Positions 1-7,898 of a stretch of 64,000 nt of DNA are shown here, piece by piece. The notes under the pieces were generated by a model. The model saw only the letters and a program-made list of their open reading frames with translations. It ran no database searches and was not told where the DNA came from. The stretch comes from Dryocola clanedunensis. Lineage in GTDB: Bacteria > Pseudomonadota > Gammaproteobacteria > Enterobacterales > Enterobacteriaceae. Numbering within the stretch: the first letter of the stretch is position 1; the number at the start of each line of letters is the position of its first letter. The stretch lies in the NCBI RefSeq assembly GCF_025215155.1, contig NZ_JALHAM010000113.1; one strand, 5' to 3'. The translations under genes and the position numbers were made by a program.

Positions 1-145
1 TTAGCGCCTGAGGTGCAGCGGTGACCGCAGCATCCGCAGCGGGATACTGGTGCTTAAGGTGCGCATGCGCAAAAGCAGCAGGGGATGCGGAAATCACAGC
101 AAAAAAGAGGGCTGCGGCGGTGACACGTGGGGTGATGAAAGCCAT
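1..145 (-). CDS. yobA: CopC/YobA-like periplasmic copper-binding protein, N-terminal part
   Basis: Reading leftwards from the ATG at 143-145, the protein starts MAFITPRVTAAALFF, has a hydrophobic signal peptide ending at an AFA site, and continues with HAHLKHQYPAA, the conserved start of mature CopC/YobA. The first His after cleavage is a copper ligand in the CopC family. Only 48 codons are visible; the rest lies beyond the left edge. In E. coli yobA is divergent from holE, as here. Copper binding is inferred from the family; only one ligand region is visible. Confidence 0.85.
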   Translation of the reverse strand, partial: MAFITPRVTAAALFFAVISASPAAFAHAHLKHQYPAADAAVTAAPQAL

Positions 146-295
146 ATCAACTATTCCTTTTTCTTATACCAGACCGCAAAAGGATAACCCTGGGCGCCGG
201 GCAAGTCGAGATGAGAACAGCTATCAATGCGTGTAAAGACTTGTCATTACTTTCATCAGCAAGTACCTTCTGCCATGACCAAGAAGGAGAAGCCC

Positions 296-526
296 ATGAA
301 TTACAATCTCGCGGATTTACCCCTGGACGAAATGGATAAGGTGAATGTCGATCTCGCTGCTGCAGGCGTTGCTTTCAAAGAGCGTTATAACATGCCGGTG
401 ATTGCCGAAGTGGTCGAGCGCGAACAGCCAGAAGCTCTGCGCGCCTGGTTCCGGGAACGGCTGATTGCCCATCGTTTAGCCTCCGTTCATTTATCGCGGC
501 TACCCTATGAGCCAAAAGTTAAGTAA
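296..526 (+). CDS. holE: DNA polymerase III theta subunit
   Basis: The 76-residue product matches HolE, which binds and stabilises the epsilon proofreading subunit in the polymerase III core. The central block (EMDKVNVDLAAAGVAF followed by KERYNMPVIAE) and the end RLPYEPKVK are typical of theta. I chose the ATG at 296 because it gives the family length and has an AAGGAG site at 284-289; the reading frame stays open 23 codons further upstream but without family similarity. It sits between divergent yobA and yobB, as in E. coli. Confidence 0.95.
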   Translation: MNYNLADLPLDEMDKVNVDLAAAGVAFKERYNMPVIAEVVEREQPEALRAWFRERLIAHRLASVHLSRLPYEPKVK

Positions 527-656
527 AAATTAACTTGTTTAAACTTCCTTACATTACTAATGCTATGCTTTTTTCCGTTCAGTTGACCAGGAGCTAAAGC
601 TCGCCTGTCACGGCCCGCGGATGGGCCGGCGAGGTGAATTGATTAAGGAAGAAGCG

Positions 657-1391
657 ATGCCACTATGGAACGTTGCAGCAGCGCAATACGGTACCCGGCC
701 TGGTGATTTACATGCCAATATTCTTCACCATTTAGATTTTATTTATCAGGCCGCCACAGAAAAAATCGACCTGCTGGTTTTCCCGGAGCTATCACTAACC
801 GGGTTCCAGCCCATTCAAAACACTCCCCTCGCCCTTCACTTTACCGATGAACGTCTGGCTCCCCTTCATCGCGCATCCGTTACGCACCAAATGACGATTA
901 TCGTCGGGATGTTATTAGTCTGCGACAAGGGCATATCGGTAGGTTCTATTGGCTTCTTACCCGATGGTTCAAGAGTTTCCTGCTGTAAGCCAGGCTCTTG
1001 CACTGAAGAGGATGCCCATGAGCGAAACACCCCTTTACTGGGCAAATACAACCGTAGCGTGGCTATGGGGCATTGCGTTGCCAGCAATGAAGAGATCTGG
1101 CCGCGCACGGCAGCCGCATCAGGTGCAGATCTCTACGCAACAGGTACCTTTGTTAACGAGGCTAACTGCCAGCACGATGAGATGCATTTGCAGCGCTGGG
1201 CGCATAAATACACGATGCCGGTGCTGTTTGCGAACCATGCTTTTTCAGCAGGTCCACATCGCAGCGCCGGACGCAGCGCCTGCTGGGATGAGCGTGGGCA
1301 GCTTGTTGTGCGAGCGGATCAAGGTGAACTGCTTGCTGTGGGTCGGCGTGATGAGAAGGGTTGGCATGGCGAGGTCATTCCTTTACGCTAG
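657..1391 (+). CDS. yobB: Carbon-nitrogen hydrolase family protein YobB
   Basis: A 244-residue nitrilase-superfamily protein. The Glu of the catalytic triad lies in LLVFPELSLTGF (near residue 45) and a Cys occurs in the CVASNEEIWPR region, so the Glu-Lys-Cys arrangement of amidases and nitrilases is plausible. The start at 657 (MPLWNVAAAQYG) follows an AAGGAAGAAG ribosome site; a start at 621 is possible but adds residues unlike the family. The substrate is unknown for the family. It is somewhat longer than I recall for E. coli YobB (about 218). Confidence 0.8.
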   Translation: MPLWNVAAAQYGTRPGDLHANILHHLDFIYQAATEKIDLLVFPELSLTGFQPIQNTPLALHFTDERLAPLHRASVTHQMTIIVGMLLVCDKGISVGSIGFLPDGSRVSCCKPGSCTEEDAHERNTPLLGKYNRSVAMGHCVASNEEIWPRTAAASGADLYATGTFVNEANCQHDEMHLQRWAHKYTMPVLFANHAFSAGPHRSAGRSACWDERGQLVVRADQGELLAVGRRDEKGWHGEVIPLR

Positions 1392-1428
1392 CGCTTAAAC
1401 TGCAAACGTAAGCTCAAAAGGAGTCATT

Positions 1429-2091
1429 ATGCTGCGCGTTATCGATACGGAGACCTGCGGATTGCAGGGAGGCGTAGTGGAAGTCGCGTCCGTCGATATT
1501 GAAGGCGGAAGAATTGTTAATCCGATGAGCGATTTAGTTCGTCCGGACCGCCCAATCAGCCATCAGGCCATGGCCATTCATAAAATCACCGAAGCGATAG
1601 TGGCCGATAAACCATGGATTGAAGATGTGATCCCTCGCTATCACGGCAGTCCCTATTACGTTGCGCACAACGCCAGTTTTGACCAGCGCATGCTACCCGA
1701 TATGCCCGGCGACTGGATTTGTACCGTTAAGCTCGCCCGTCGTCTTTGGCCCGGGATTAAATACAGCAATATGGCTTTGTACAAGTCACTGAAACTCGAG
1801 GTGGAACTTCCTGCCGACCTGCATCACCACCGCGCATTATACGACTGTTACATCACTGCCGCGCTGCTGATGCGGATTATGGATGAGTCCGGCTGGACGC
1901 CGGAGCAAATGGTGACCATCACCGGACGCCCCGCGCTGGTCAGCACCATGATGTTTGGTAAATACCGCGGCCGGAAAATCGAAGAAATCGCCCAGGACGA
2001 TCCGGGTTATCTGCGCTGGATGTTAAACAACATCAAGGAATTAACGCCGGATCTGCGCATGACGCTAAAACATTTTCTGGAAGCCGAATAG
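1429..2091 (+). CDS. exoX: Exodeoxyribonuclease X
   Basis: A 220-residue DEDDh exonuclease. Exo I motif: D6 and E8 in VIDTETCGL; Exo II: AHNASFDQRML; Exo III: HHHRALYDCYITA, carrying the His and Asp. The C-terminal part (from GRPALVSTMMFGKYRG on) is the short extension typical of ExoX. The family digests single-stranded and duplex DNA 3' to 5' and acts in mismatch repair and UV repair. The gene follows yobB by 37 bases and ends three bases before the convergent ptrB stop. Confidence 0.95.
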   Translation: MLRVIDTETCGLQGGVVEVASVDIEGGRIVNPMSDLVRPDRPISHQAMAIHKITEAIVADKPWIEDVIPRYHGSPYYVAHNASFDQRMLPDMPGDWICTVKLARRLWPGIKYSNMALYKSLKLEVELPADLHHHRALYDCYITAALLMRIMDESGWTPEQMVTITGRPALVSTMMFGKYRGRKIEEIAQDDPGYLRWMLNNIKELTPDLRMTLKHFLEAE

Positions 2092-2094
2092 GCG

Positions 2095-4167
2095 CTACTC
2101 CCTTTCCCGCCCTGGCAATGTTCCCTGCGCCAGGGCAATCATAAAGGCATATTCCAGCGCCACGCCCTCATAAGACTTGAAGCGTCCGGACTTCCCACCG
2201 TGGCCGGAATCCATATCCGTGCAGAGCAGCAGAAGGTTGTCGTCGCGTTTGACGTCGCGCAGCCTGGCGACCCATTTCGCAGGTTCCCAGTACTGTACCT
2301 GAGAGTCATGCAGGCCGGTGGTGACCAGCATGTGCGGATACGCCTGTTCTCTGACCCCATCATAAGGGCTATATTGCTTCATGTAGAAGTAGTACTCCTC
2401 GTTCTGCGGATTGCCCCATTCTTCAAACTCACCGGTGGTCAAAGGAATAGACTCATCCAGCATGGTCGTCACCACGTCCACGAAAGGAACCTGAGCGACA
2501 ACGCCGTGGAACAGCTCTGGCCGCATATTGATCGCGGCCCCCATCAGCATGCCCCCGGCGCTTCCGCCCATGCCGTACAGGAGATCCGGGTCACCGTAAC
2601 CTTTTTGCAAAAGTGCATCGCACACGTCCAGGTAGTCGTTGAAGGTGTTCATCTTTTTGAGGTATTTGCCGTCTTCATACCATTGCTGTCCCAGTTCTCC
2701 CCCGCCGCGAACGTGGGCGATAGCATAGACAAATCCCCTGTCCAGCAGGCTCAGACGACTGGCGCTGAAATCAGCATCCATGCTGCTGCCGTAGGAGCCA
2801 TAGCCATAAACCAGCAGAGGATTTTTACCGTGCTGGAAATGCTGACGATGATAAACCAGTGAAACTGGCACCTGCACTCCGTCCCGTACGGTGATCCATA
2901 GGTGCTCGCTTCGGTAGTCATCGGCGTCAAAGCCCGGCACTTTCGTTTGTTTAATGACGCGACGTTCGCCGGTATTCATATCCAGCTCAAAAAGCGTGTC
3001 CGGCGTGGTCATCGACGAGTAGCCATAGCGCAGCCGCGAGGACTCCGGTTCCGGGTTATAGCCAAGCCAGGTGACATAGGCGGGATCGTCGAAGGCGATA
3101 CCCGTGACTTCCCGTGTTTTACGGTTAATTTGCCGCAGGCTGGTCAACCCGTACTGACGCTCCTCCACCACCAGCCAGTCGGTAAAGAGCGTGAAGCCTT
3201 CCAGCATGATGTTCTCACGCGGCGGAATGAGGACTTCCCACTGCTTCTCATCCCGCACCTTACTGCGATAAAGCCCGAAGTTTTTACCCTCCCGGTTGGA
3301 GCGCAGATAGAAATTATGCTGGTAATGGTCGAGCGTATACTCGTGATCTTTACGGCGGGGCAGGAAGCACAGCGGCTCCGCATCCACCAGTTCGGCATCC
3401 AGCAGCAGCACTTCGCTCGTTGTGGCGCTCCCCAGGTGGATGAGGATATAGCGCCGGGAGGTCGTGATGTGCACGCTGACGTAAAACGTCTCGTCTTTCT
3501 CTTCGTAGACCAGCCGGTCATCCGTCGTCGGGTGCCCGACGGTATGCTGCCAGACCTGATAGGGCAGCAGCGTTTTGGGGTGCTTACGAACGTAGTAAAG
3601 CGTGGCGGAGTCATTGGCCCAGACAAAACTCGGTGTGACGTTGGTCAGCACTTCGGGATACCAGTTCCCGGTTTCCAGATTACGAAAGCGTAAGCCGTAC
3701 TGGCGGCGCGACAGATAATCTTCTGCCAGCGCCATGATGGTATTGTCCAGCGTAATGGCCATGCCGCCCATGGTATAGAATTCGCTGTGGGCGGCGCGCC
3801 GGTTGGCATCGAGCAGGGTTTCCCACTCATCCCACTCCTCGCGCATGACCGATTGCCGCTGATAGATGGCATATTCATTGCCCGTCTCATAGACGTGCCG
3901 GTAGCGGTAGCCGTTATGGGTGTAGGGAGCAGAGACATCATGCTGAGGAATACGGTCAACCATCTCTTTTAACAGGCGCTCCTGGAGCGCCTGCTGCGAG
4001 GTCATAATCCGTCGCCCGTAATCGTTCTCCTGATGTAAATAATCAAGCACGTCCGGGTTGTCGCGGTCGTCATCGCGCAGCCAATAATAGTTGTCGATGC
4101 GGGTGTCACCATGCAGCTGCATAGTATGAGGGATCTTTTGCGCTTTAGGTGGCATGTCATTATTCAT
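2095..4167 (-). CDS. ptrB: Oligopeptidase B
   Basis: A 690-residue prolyl-oligopeptidase-family serine peptidase (S9A) cleaving small peptides after Lys or Arg, without a signal peptide and so cytoplasmic. An N-terminal beta-propeller (about residues 70-400) precedes the alpha/beta-hydrolase domain. The nucleophile is S536 in GMGGSAGGML, with Asp in TGLHDSQVQYW and H656 in DSGHGGKSGRF; this matches the E. coli triad shifted by four residues. Convergent with exoX, with almost no intergenic space. Confidence 0.97.
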   Translation of the reverse strand: MNNDMPPKAQKIPHTMQLHGDTRIDNYYWLRDDDRDNPDVLDYLHQENDYGRRIMTSQQALQERLLKEMVDRIPQHDVSAPYTHNGYRYRHVYETGNEYAIYQRQSVMREEWDEWETLLDANRRAAHSEFYTMGGMAITLDNTIMALAEDYLSRRQYGLRFRNLETGNWYPEVLTNVTPSFVWANDSATLYYVRKHPKTLLPYQVWQHTVGHPTTDDRLVYEEKDETFYVSVHITTSRRYILIHLGSATTSEVLLLDAELVDAEPLCFLPRRKDHEYTLDHYQHNFYLRSNREGKNFGLYRSKVRDEKQWEVLIPPRENIMLEGFTLFTDWLVVEERQYGLTSLRQINRKTREVTGIAFDDPAYVTWLGYNPEPESSRLRYGYSSMTTPDTLFELDMNTGERRVIKQTKVPGFDADDYRSEHLWITVRDGVQVPVSLVYHRQHFQHGKNPLLVYGYGSYGSSMDADFSASRLSLLDRGFVYAIAHVRGGGELGQQWYEDGKYLKKMNTFNDYLDVCDALLQKGYGDPDLLYGMGGSAGGMLMGAAINMRPELFHGVVAQVPFVDVVTTMLDESIPLTTGEFEEWGNPQNEEYYFYMKQYSPYDGVREQAYPHMLVTTGLHDSQVQYWEPAKWVARLRDVKRDDNLLLLCTDMDSGHGGKSGRFKSYEGVALEYAFMIALAQGTLPGRERE

Positions 4168-4247
4168 TTTGAGTTAACACCCTGTAAGGGTGGCAAATTC
4201 AGACAGGCTTGCAAGCGAAACGAGAGATTTTGAGGAAAAAGCCGGGG

Positions 4248-4931
4248 TTAACCCGGCAGGCTTAACTTCTGCTGTTTGATGTCCTGCTCGATGCCGTCAC
4301 GCACGTCCTGCGGGATTTTCAGCTCGTCGCCTAGCGCGCTGAGATAGCTGCGCTCCATGAAATGATCGACGTCGATTGCCGCACAGCTCAGGAAATAAAG
4401 TTCCAGGGCTTCTTCTTCGTTCTTCACGTCCGCGGCCAGACGTTTAGGATCCAGCGGCTGGTCGATGGCTTCCTGTATGAGCGCACGCCCCGGCCCTTCG
4501 ATATTGGCATCCCGCAGCTGTTGTTCGATGACCTGCCGCTCTTTGTCATCAATGTGTCCGTCGCTTTTGGCGGCAAACACCAGCGCCATAACCAGACGGC
4601 GGGTGCGGACATCCACCGGTGATTGTTGCTGGCCAAACTGCGGCTCGTCCTGATGCGTCTGGCGCACGCGGTCTTTGTATTTGTTCCACAGCACGCTGCC
4701 TGCAACTGCCCCGCCGCCAACCAGCAGAGCGCTGGTGCCATATTTAGTGAGTAACTTACGGGAGGATTTGCTCGCCAGCAGCAGCCCGGCAAGACCACCC
4801 AGCGCGCCCGGCACCAGCAGCTTGCTTAGTCCCTGCTCGTTGCCGCCGGCACCGTTAGAGGATGGAGATGCCTGGCCGGTCAGGCCGGTTTGTCCAAGCA
4901 TTGACTGAATCTGTTGTAACCAATTACTCAT
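4248..4931 (-). CDS. yebE: DUF533 inner-membrane protein YebE
   Basis: A 227-residue DUF533 protein similar to E. coli YebE. A Gly/Ala-rich hydrophobic stretch (LVPGALGGLAGLLLASK, then ALLVGGGAVAGSVLW) lies near residues 40-85, followed by a soluble helical TerB-like domain (VFAAKSDGHIDDKERQ). The ATG at 4931 (MSNWLQQIQ) was preferred to one three codons upstream because it matches the family start and has better spacing to an AAGGGTG site. Function unknown; E. coli yebE is a Cpx-regulated envelope-stress gene. Confidence 0.9.
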   Translation of the reverse strand: MSNWLQQIQSMLGQTGLTGQASPSSNGAGGNEQGLSKLLVPGALGGLAGLLLASKSSRKLLTKYGTSALLVGGGAVAGSVLWNKYKDRVRQTHQDEPQFGQQQSPVDVRTRRLVMALVFAAKSDGHIDDKERQVIEQQLRDANIEGPGRALIQEAIDQPLDPKRLAADVKNEEEALELYFLSCAAIDVDHFMERSYLSALGDELKIPQDVRDGIEQDIKQQKLSLPG

Positions 4932-5017
4932 GAGAGGCACCCTTAATCTGTGGCTTAACCCATTGAGAGTAAGCGAAGGGGTGTCAAGAACTGTCTGATA
5001 AGACTAAAGATGAGAAA

Positions 5018-5046
5018 ATAGCCGCGCCGGGAGGCCCCGGCGCAGA
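5018..5046 (-). terminator. Hairpin after yebF
   Basis: GC-rich inverted repeat, GCGCCGGG at 5024-5031 paired with CCCGGCGC at 5036-5043, just after the yebF stop on the minus strand and followed by GGCTATTTTC. The stem is strong but the U-tract is short, so it may be a weak terminator or an RNA-stabilising hairpin. Confidence 0.55.
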
Positions 5047-5049
5047 GGG

Positions 5050-5394
5050 TCACGACTGGTAGTCAACCGTGCCTTTTTTACAGTCAACAACCACCGTATA
5101 GTGAATATCCGTATTCATACCGCGAACGGTGAGCGGAATTTTCCAGCGGTCATCTTTGCCGGTGATTTCTTTGCTGTTGATCCAGGTAACCGGATCGGCC
5201 TGACCAAGCTTTTTCTGATCGTCAGGCCAGCTCACAATCCGGTTTTGCTGGTAATCACCTTTGATGACGGCGGCAATACCGTCGGCGTCCAGTCCTTCGC
5301 AGGGGGCGATTTTGACTTGATGCGGATCTTTGGCCAAAGCGGCAAAGCTGCTCAGGCAAAGAGCCATACACAGCGCAATTCCAGTTTTATTCAT
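5050..5394 (-). CDS. yebF: Exported protein YebF
   Basis: A 114-residue protein with a Sec signal peptide (MNKTGIALCMALCLSSFAALA) and a mature domain starting KDPHQVKIAPCEGLDADG. Two Cys in the mature part (APCEGL and VVDCKKG) would form the family's disulfide. E. coli YebF reaches the culture medium through OmpF/OmpC after Sec export; its role is unknown. The start at 5394 fits the signal peptide; an in-frame start ten codons upstream does not. Confidence 0.92.
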   Translation of the reverse strand: MNKTGIALCMALCLSSFAALAKDPHQVKIAPCEGLDADGIAAVIKGDYQQNRIVSWPDDQKKLGQADPVTWINSKEITGKDDRWKIPLTVRGMNTDIHYTVVVDCKKGTVDYQS

Positions 5395-5467
5395 GACGTT
5401 CTCCTGATGCACATTGCACAGCAAAAGCCTGGTACAAAACCGTTATTGCGCAAGCGTATGTGATGAC

Positions 5468-5827
5468 TTAAGCGGCTTTCGTCCGTTTCCGAACGGGATG
5501 CTCTGTGACGTTATCGACTTCCAGGGCGACCGCGCTGTGTTCAGCCTCTTCCGTCTCAGCCGTGACCTCAGCTGACACAACAGCTTCGGTTTCCGGCAAC
5601 CTGCCGCTTTTCAGCACGCTGGAAAGCACGTCTTTATTCTCTGCCAACCACATGGCCAGCACGTCGCTCTGCCCATCTTCGAAGCTTACCGGGCTGTGCT
5701 GCAGCCAGTCGCCCAGCACTTCAGCCAAGTCGAGCATTTTGTCATACGCATCGGCATCTTTTTTACTGGCGAAAGCCATCTTTTCTAGCCCCTCTCGCAC
5801 TACCACATATTTAATTTCAACCGCCAT
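5468..5827 (-). CDS. yebG: SOS-induced protein YebG
   Basis: 119 residues. The N-terminus (MAVEIKYVVVREG, then ASKKDADAYDKMLDLAE) is the YebG family domain. The Ala/Glu/Val-rich C-terminal tail is longer than in the 96-residue E. coli protein and ends RKRTKAA. A LexA box lies directly upstream, so it is a DNA-damage-inducible gene. Molecular function is unknown. Confidence 0.93.
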   Translation of the reverse strand: MAVEIKYVVVREGLEKMAFASKKDADAYDKMLDLAEVLGDWLQHSPVSFEDGQSDVLAMWLAENKDVLSSVLKSGRLPETEAVVSAEVTAETEEAEHSAVALEVDNVTEHPVRKRTKAA

Positions 5828-5842
5828 TTTGCAGCTCCGTTT

Positions 5843-5862
5843 AACTGTTTATTTATACAGTA
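5843..5862 (-). promoter_or_regulatory. LexA (SOS) box of yebG
   Basis: CTGT-N8-ACAG at 5845-5860 (CTGTTTATTTATACAG), flanked by AA and TA. It has the full LexA core and an AT-rich spacer. It ends 16 bases upstream of the yebG start and so would occlude its promoter. Confidence 0.9.
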
Positions 5863-5905
5863 TAGATGTATTACCCAGACTCCGCAAGCGGGAAAGGCGC
5901 TGCGT

Positions 5906-5921
5906 GCGCAAACGTTTTCGT
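5906..5921 (+). promoter_or_regulatory. PurR operator upstream of purT
   Basis: GCGCAAACGTTTTCGT matches the PurR consensus ACGCAAACGTTTGCGT at 14 of 16 positions, centred on the CG at 5913-5914, 43 bases before the purT start. This suggests repression by PurR with hypoxanthine or guanine as corepressor. Confidence 0.8.
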
Positions 5922-5964
5922 ATATACTGCGGCCGTTTATTTTATCACAACGGGTAAGCAGATT

Positions 5965-7143
5965 ATGTCAATGTTGGGAACGGCCCTGCGTCCAGCGGCC
6001 ACGCGGGTTATGCTGTTAGGTTCTGGTGAACTGGGTAAAGAAGTGGCGATTGAATGCCAGCGTTTAGGGTTGGAAGTCATCGCCGTCGACCGCTATGCCG
6101 ATGCGCCCGCCATGCAGGTGGCTCATCGCAGCCACGTTATCAATATGCTCGACGCCGCTCAGCTCAACGCGCTGGTGCTTGCCGAGAAGCCCGATTTTAT
6201 CGTTCCCGAAATTGAAGCCATCGCCACCGACATGCTGATTGAGCTTGAGCAACAGGGTCAGCACGTTGTGCCCTGCGCTCGCGCCACAAAGTTGACCATG
6301 AACCGCGAAGGCATCCGCCGCCTGGCCGCCGAAGAGCTTGCGCTGCCGACCTCCCGCTACCGTTTTGCCGATACCGAAGCAGATTTTCTGCACGCCATTG
6401 AGGAAATTGGCCTGCCGTGCATCATCAAACCGGTGATGAGTTCCTCCGGCAAAGGCCAGAGCTTTGTGAAAACTCGCGAGCAACTTGCCAAAGCCTGGGA
6501 ATACGCCCAACAGGGCGGTCGTGCCGGAAAAGGCAAAGTTATCGTTGAAAGCGTGGTGAATTTCGATTTTGAAATCACCCTGCTGACCATTAACGCCGTC
6601 GACGGCGTCCATTTCTGCGCGCCGATTGGCCACCGTCAGGAAGACGGCGATTATCGCGAATCCTGGCAGCCGCAGCAGATGAGCGATACCGCACTTGCCC
6701 GCGCGCAGGAAATTGCCGAAAAAGTCGTCGTTTCGCTGGGTGGCTATGGCCTGTTTGGCGTGGAGCTGTTTGTGTGCGGTGACGAAGTGATTTTCAGCGA
6801 AGTCTCCCCTCGCCCGCATGATACCGGCATGGTGACGCTTATCTCGCAGGATCTCTCTGAGTTTGCCCTGCACGTTCGCGCTTTCCTCGGTCTGCCGATT
6901 GGCGAAATCCGCCAGTACGGCCCGGCGGCTTCCGCCGTGATTCTCCCGGAGCTGGACAGCAATAACGTGCAGTTCGGCAACGTCGCAGCCGCGCTGGGCG
7001 CAGGTTTGCAGGTTCGTCTGTTTGGCAAACCGGAGATTAACGGTAAACGCAGAATGGGCGTGGCCCTGGCAACGGGCAGCAGCGTTGATAACGCGGTCGA
7101 GCGCGCAATAGCATCTGCGGCAGCGATAAAAGTCGAAGGATAA
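5965..7143 (+). CDS. purT: Formate-dependent phosphoribosylglycinamide formyltransferase
   Basis: 392 residues, the family length, starting MSMLGTALRP. An ATP-grasp enzyme that joins formate to GAR using ATP to give FGAR, a folate-independent alternative to PurN in purine synthesis. Visible: an N-terminal nucleotide-binding fold (VMLLGSGELGKE), the ATP-grasp loop KPVMSSSGKGQ, and the metal/ATP site GLFGVELFVCGDEVIFSEVSPRPHD. The start was placed at 5965 rather than the open frame at 5866, which would run through the PurR operator. Confidence 0.97.
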   Translation: MSMLGTALRPAATRVMLLGSGELGKEVAIECQRLGLEVIAVDRYADAPAMQVAHRSHVINMLDAAQLNALVLAEKPDFIVPEIEAIATDMLIELEQQGQHVVPCARATKLTMNREGIRRLAAEELALPTSRYRFADTEADFLHAIEEIGLPCIIKPVMSSSGKGQSFVKTREQLAKAWEYAQQGGRAGKGKVIVESVVNFDFEITLLTINAVDGVHFCAPIGHRQEDGDYRESWQPQQMSDTALARAQEIAEKVVVSLGGYGLFGVELFVCGDEVIFSEVSPRPHDTGMVTLISQDLSEFALHVRAFLGLPIGEIRQYGPAASAVILPELDSNNVQFGNVAAALGAGLQVRLFGKPEINGKRRMGVALATGSSVDNAVERAIASAAAIKVEG

Positions 7144-7149
7144 ACAAAC

Positions 7150-7178
7150 TATCCCTCCCCGCAAGGAGAGGGATATTC
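7150..7178. terminator. Hairpin between convergent purT and eda
   Basis: Inverted repeat ATCCCTC (7151-7157) with GAGGGAT (7168-7174), followed by ATTCTT on the plus strand. It lies between two converging genes and could serve either. Confidence 0.55.
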
Positions 7179-7193
7179 TTCAGCGGGTTCAGA

Positions 7194-7835
7194 TTACGCT
7201 TTCGCGCCTTCCACCGCTTCGCGGGCAAGCTTAGTGATACGGTCGTAATCACCCGCTTCCAGCGCGTCCGCAGGGACCAGCCATGAACCACCGATACACA
7301 GCACGCTTTTCAGCGCCAGGTAATCACGGTAGTTAGCAGGCGAGATGCCGCCGGTCGGGCAGAAACGCACATTAGCAAAGGGTCCTGCGATAGCCTGCAG
7401 CGCTTTGGTGCCGCCGTTCGCTTCCGCCGGGAAGAATTTGAACTCTTTCAGGCCGTAATCCATGCCCAGCATCAGCTCGGATACAGTGCTGATACCGGGG
7501 ATCAGCGGAATGGTGCCTTCGGTTGCCGCTTTCAGCAGCGGCTCGGTCAGGCCAGGGCTGATAGCGAACTGCGCCCCAGCTTCGGTCACTTCGGCCAGCT
7601 GCTTAGCGTTCAGCACGGTGCCCGCACCGATAATCGCTTCCGGCACTTCTTTGGCAATCGCGCGGATAGCGTCCATCGCGCACGGCGTACGCAGGGTCAC
7701 TTCCAGCACGCGTACACCGCCGGCTACCAGCGCTTTCGCCATTGGCACAGCGTGTTCCAGCTTGTTCAGTACGATAACAGGAACGACCGGACCCGTTTTC
7801 AGGATCTGTTCCGCGGTTGTTTTCCAGTTTTTCAT
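7194..7835 (-). CDS. eda: KDPG / 4-hydroxy-2-oxoglutarate aldolase
   Basis: 213 residues, almost identical in pattern to E. coli Eda. It cleaves 2-keto-3-deoxy-6-phosphogluconate to pyruvate and glyceraldehyde-3-phosphate. The Schiff-base lysine is K133 in EFKFFPAEA and the catalytic Glu is E45 in RVLEVTLRT; phosphate-binding Gly motifs follow in CPTGGISPAN and CIGGSWL. It is downstream of edd by 63 bases and probably co-transcribed, forming the Entner-Doudoroff pathway. Confidence 0.98.
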   Translation of the reverse strand: MKNWKTTAEQILKTGPVVPVIVLNKLEHAVPMAKALVAGGVRVLEVTLRTPCAMDAIRAIAKEVPEAIIGAGTVLNAKQLAEVTEAGAQFAISPGLTEPLLKAATEGTIPLIPGISTVSELMLGMDYGLKEFKFFPAEANGGTKALQAIAGPFANVRFCPTGGISPANYRDYLALKSVLCIGGSWLVPADALEAGDYDRITKLAREAVEGAKA

Positions 7836-7898
7836 CAGAGAGCCTCTTAAGCCAACTTTATCATTTCGTTACCGCTGCGGCACCCGCCGCAACGGTCC

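Noticed and set aside
2902..3693. A 263-codon plus-strand frame opposite ptrB
   Set aside because: Shadow of ptrB, which is complete with its catalytic triad.
6064..7164. A 366-codon open frame on the minus strand opposite purT
   Set aside because: Fully antisense to a clear PurT; composition low in recognisable motifs and typical of shadow frames in GC-rich codons.
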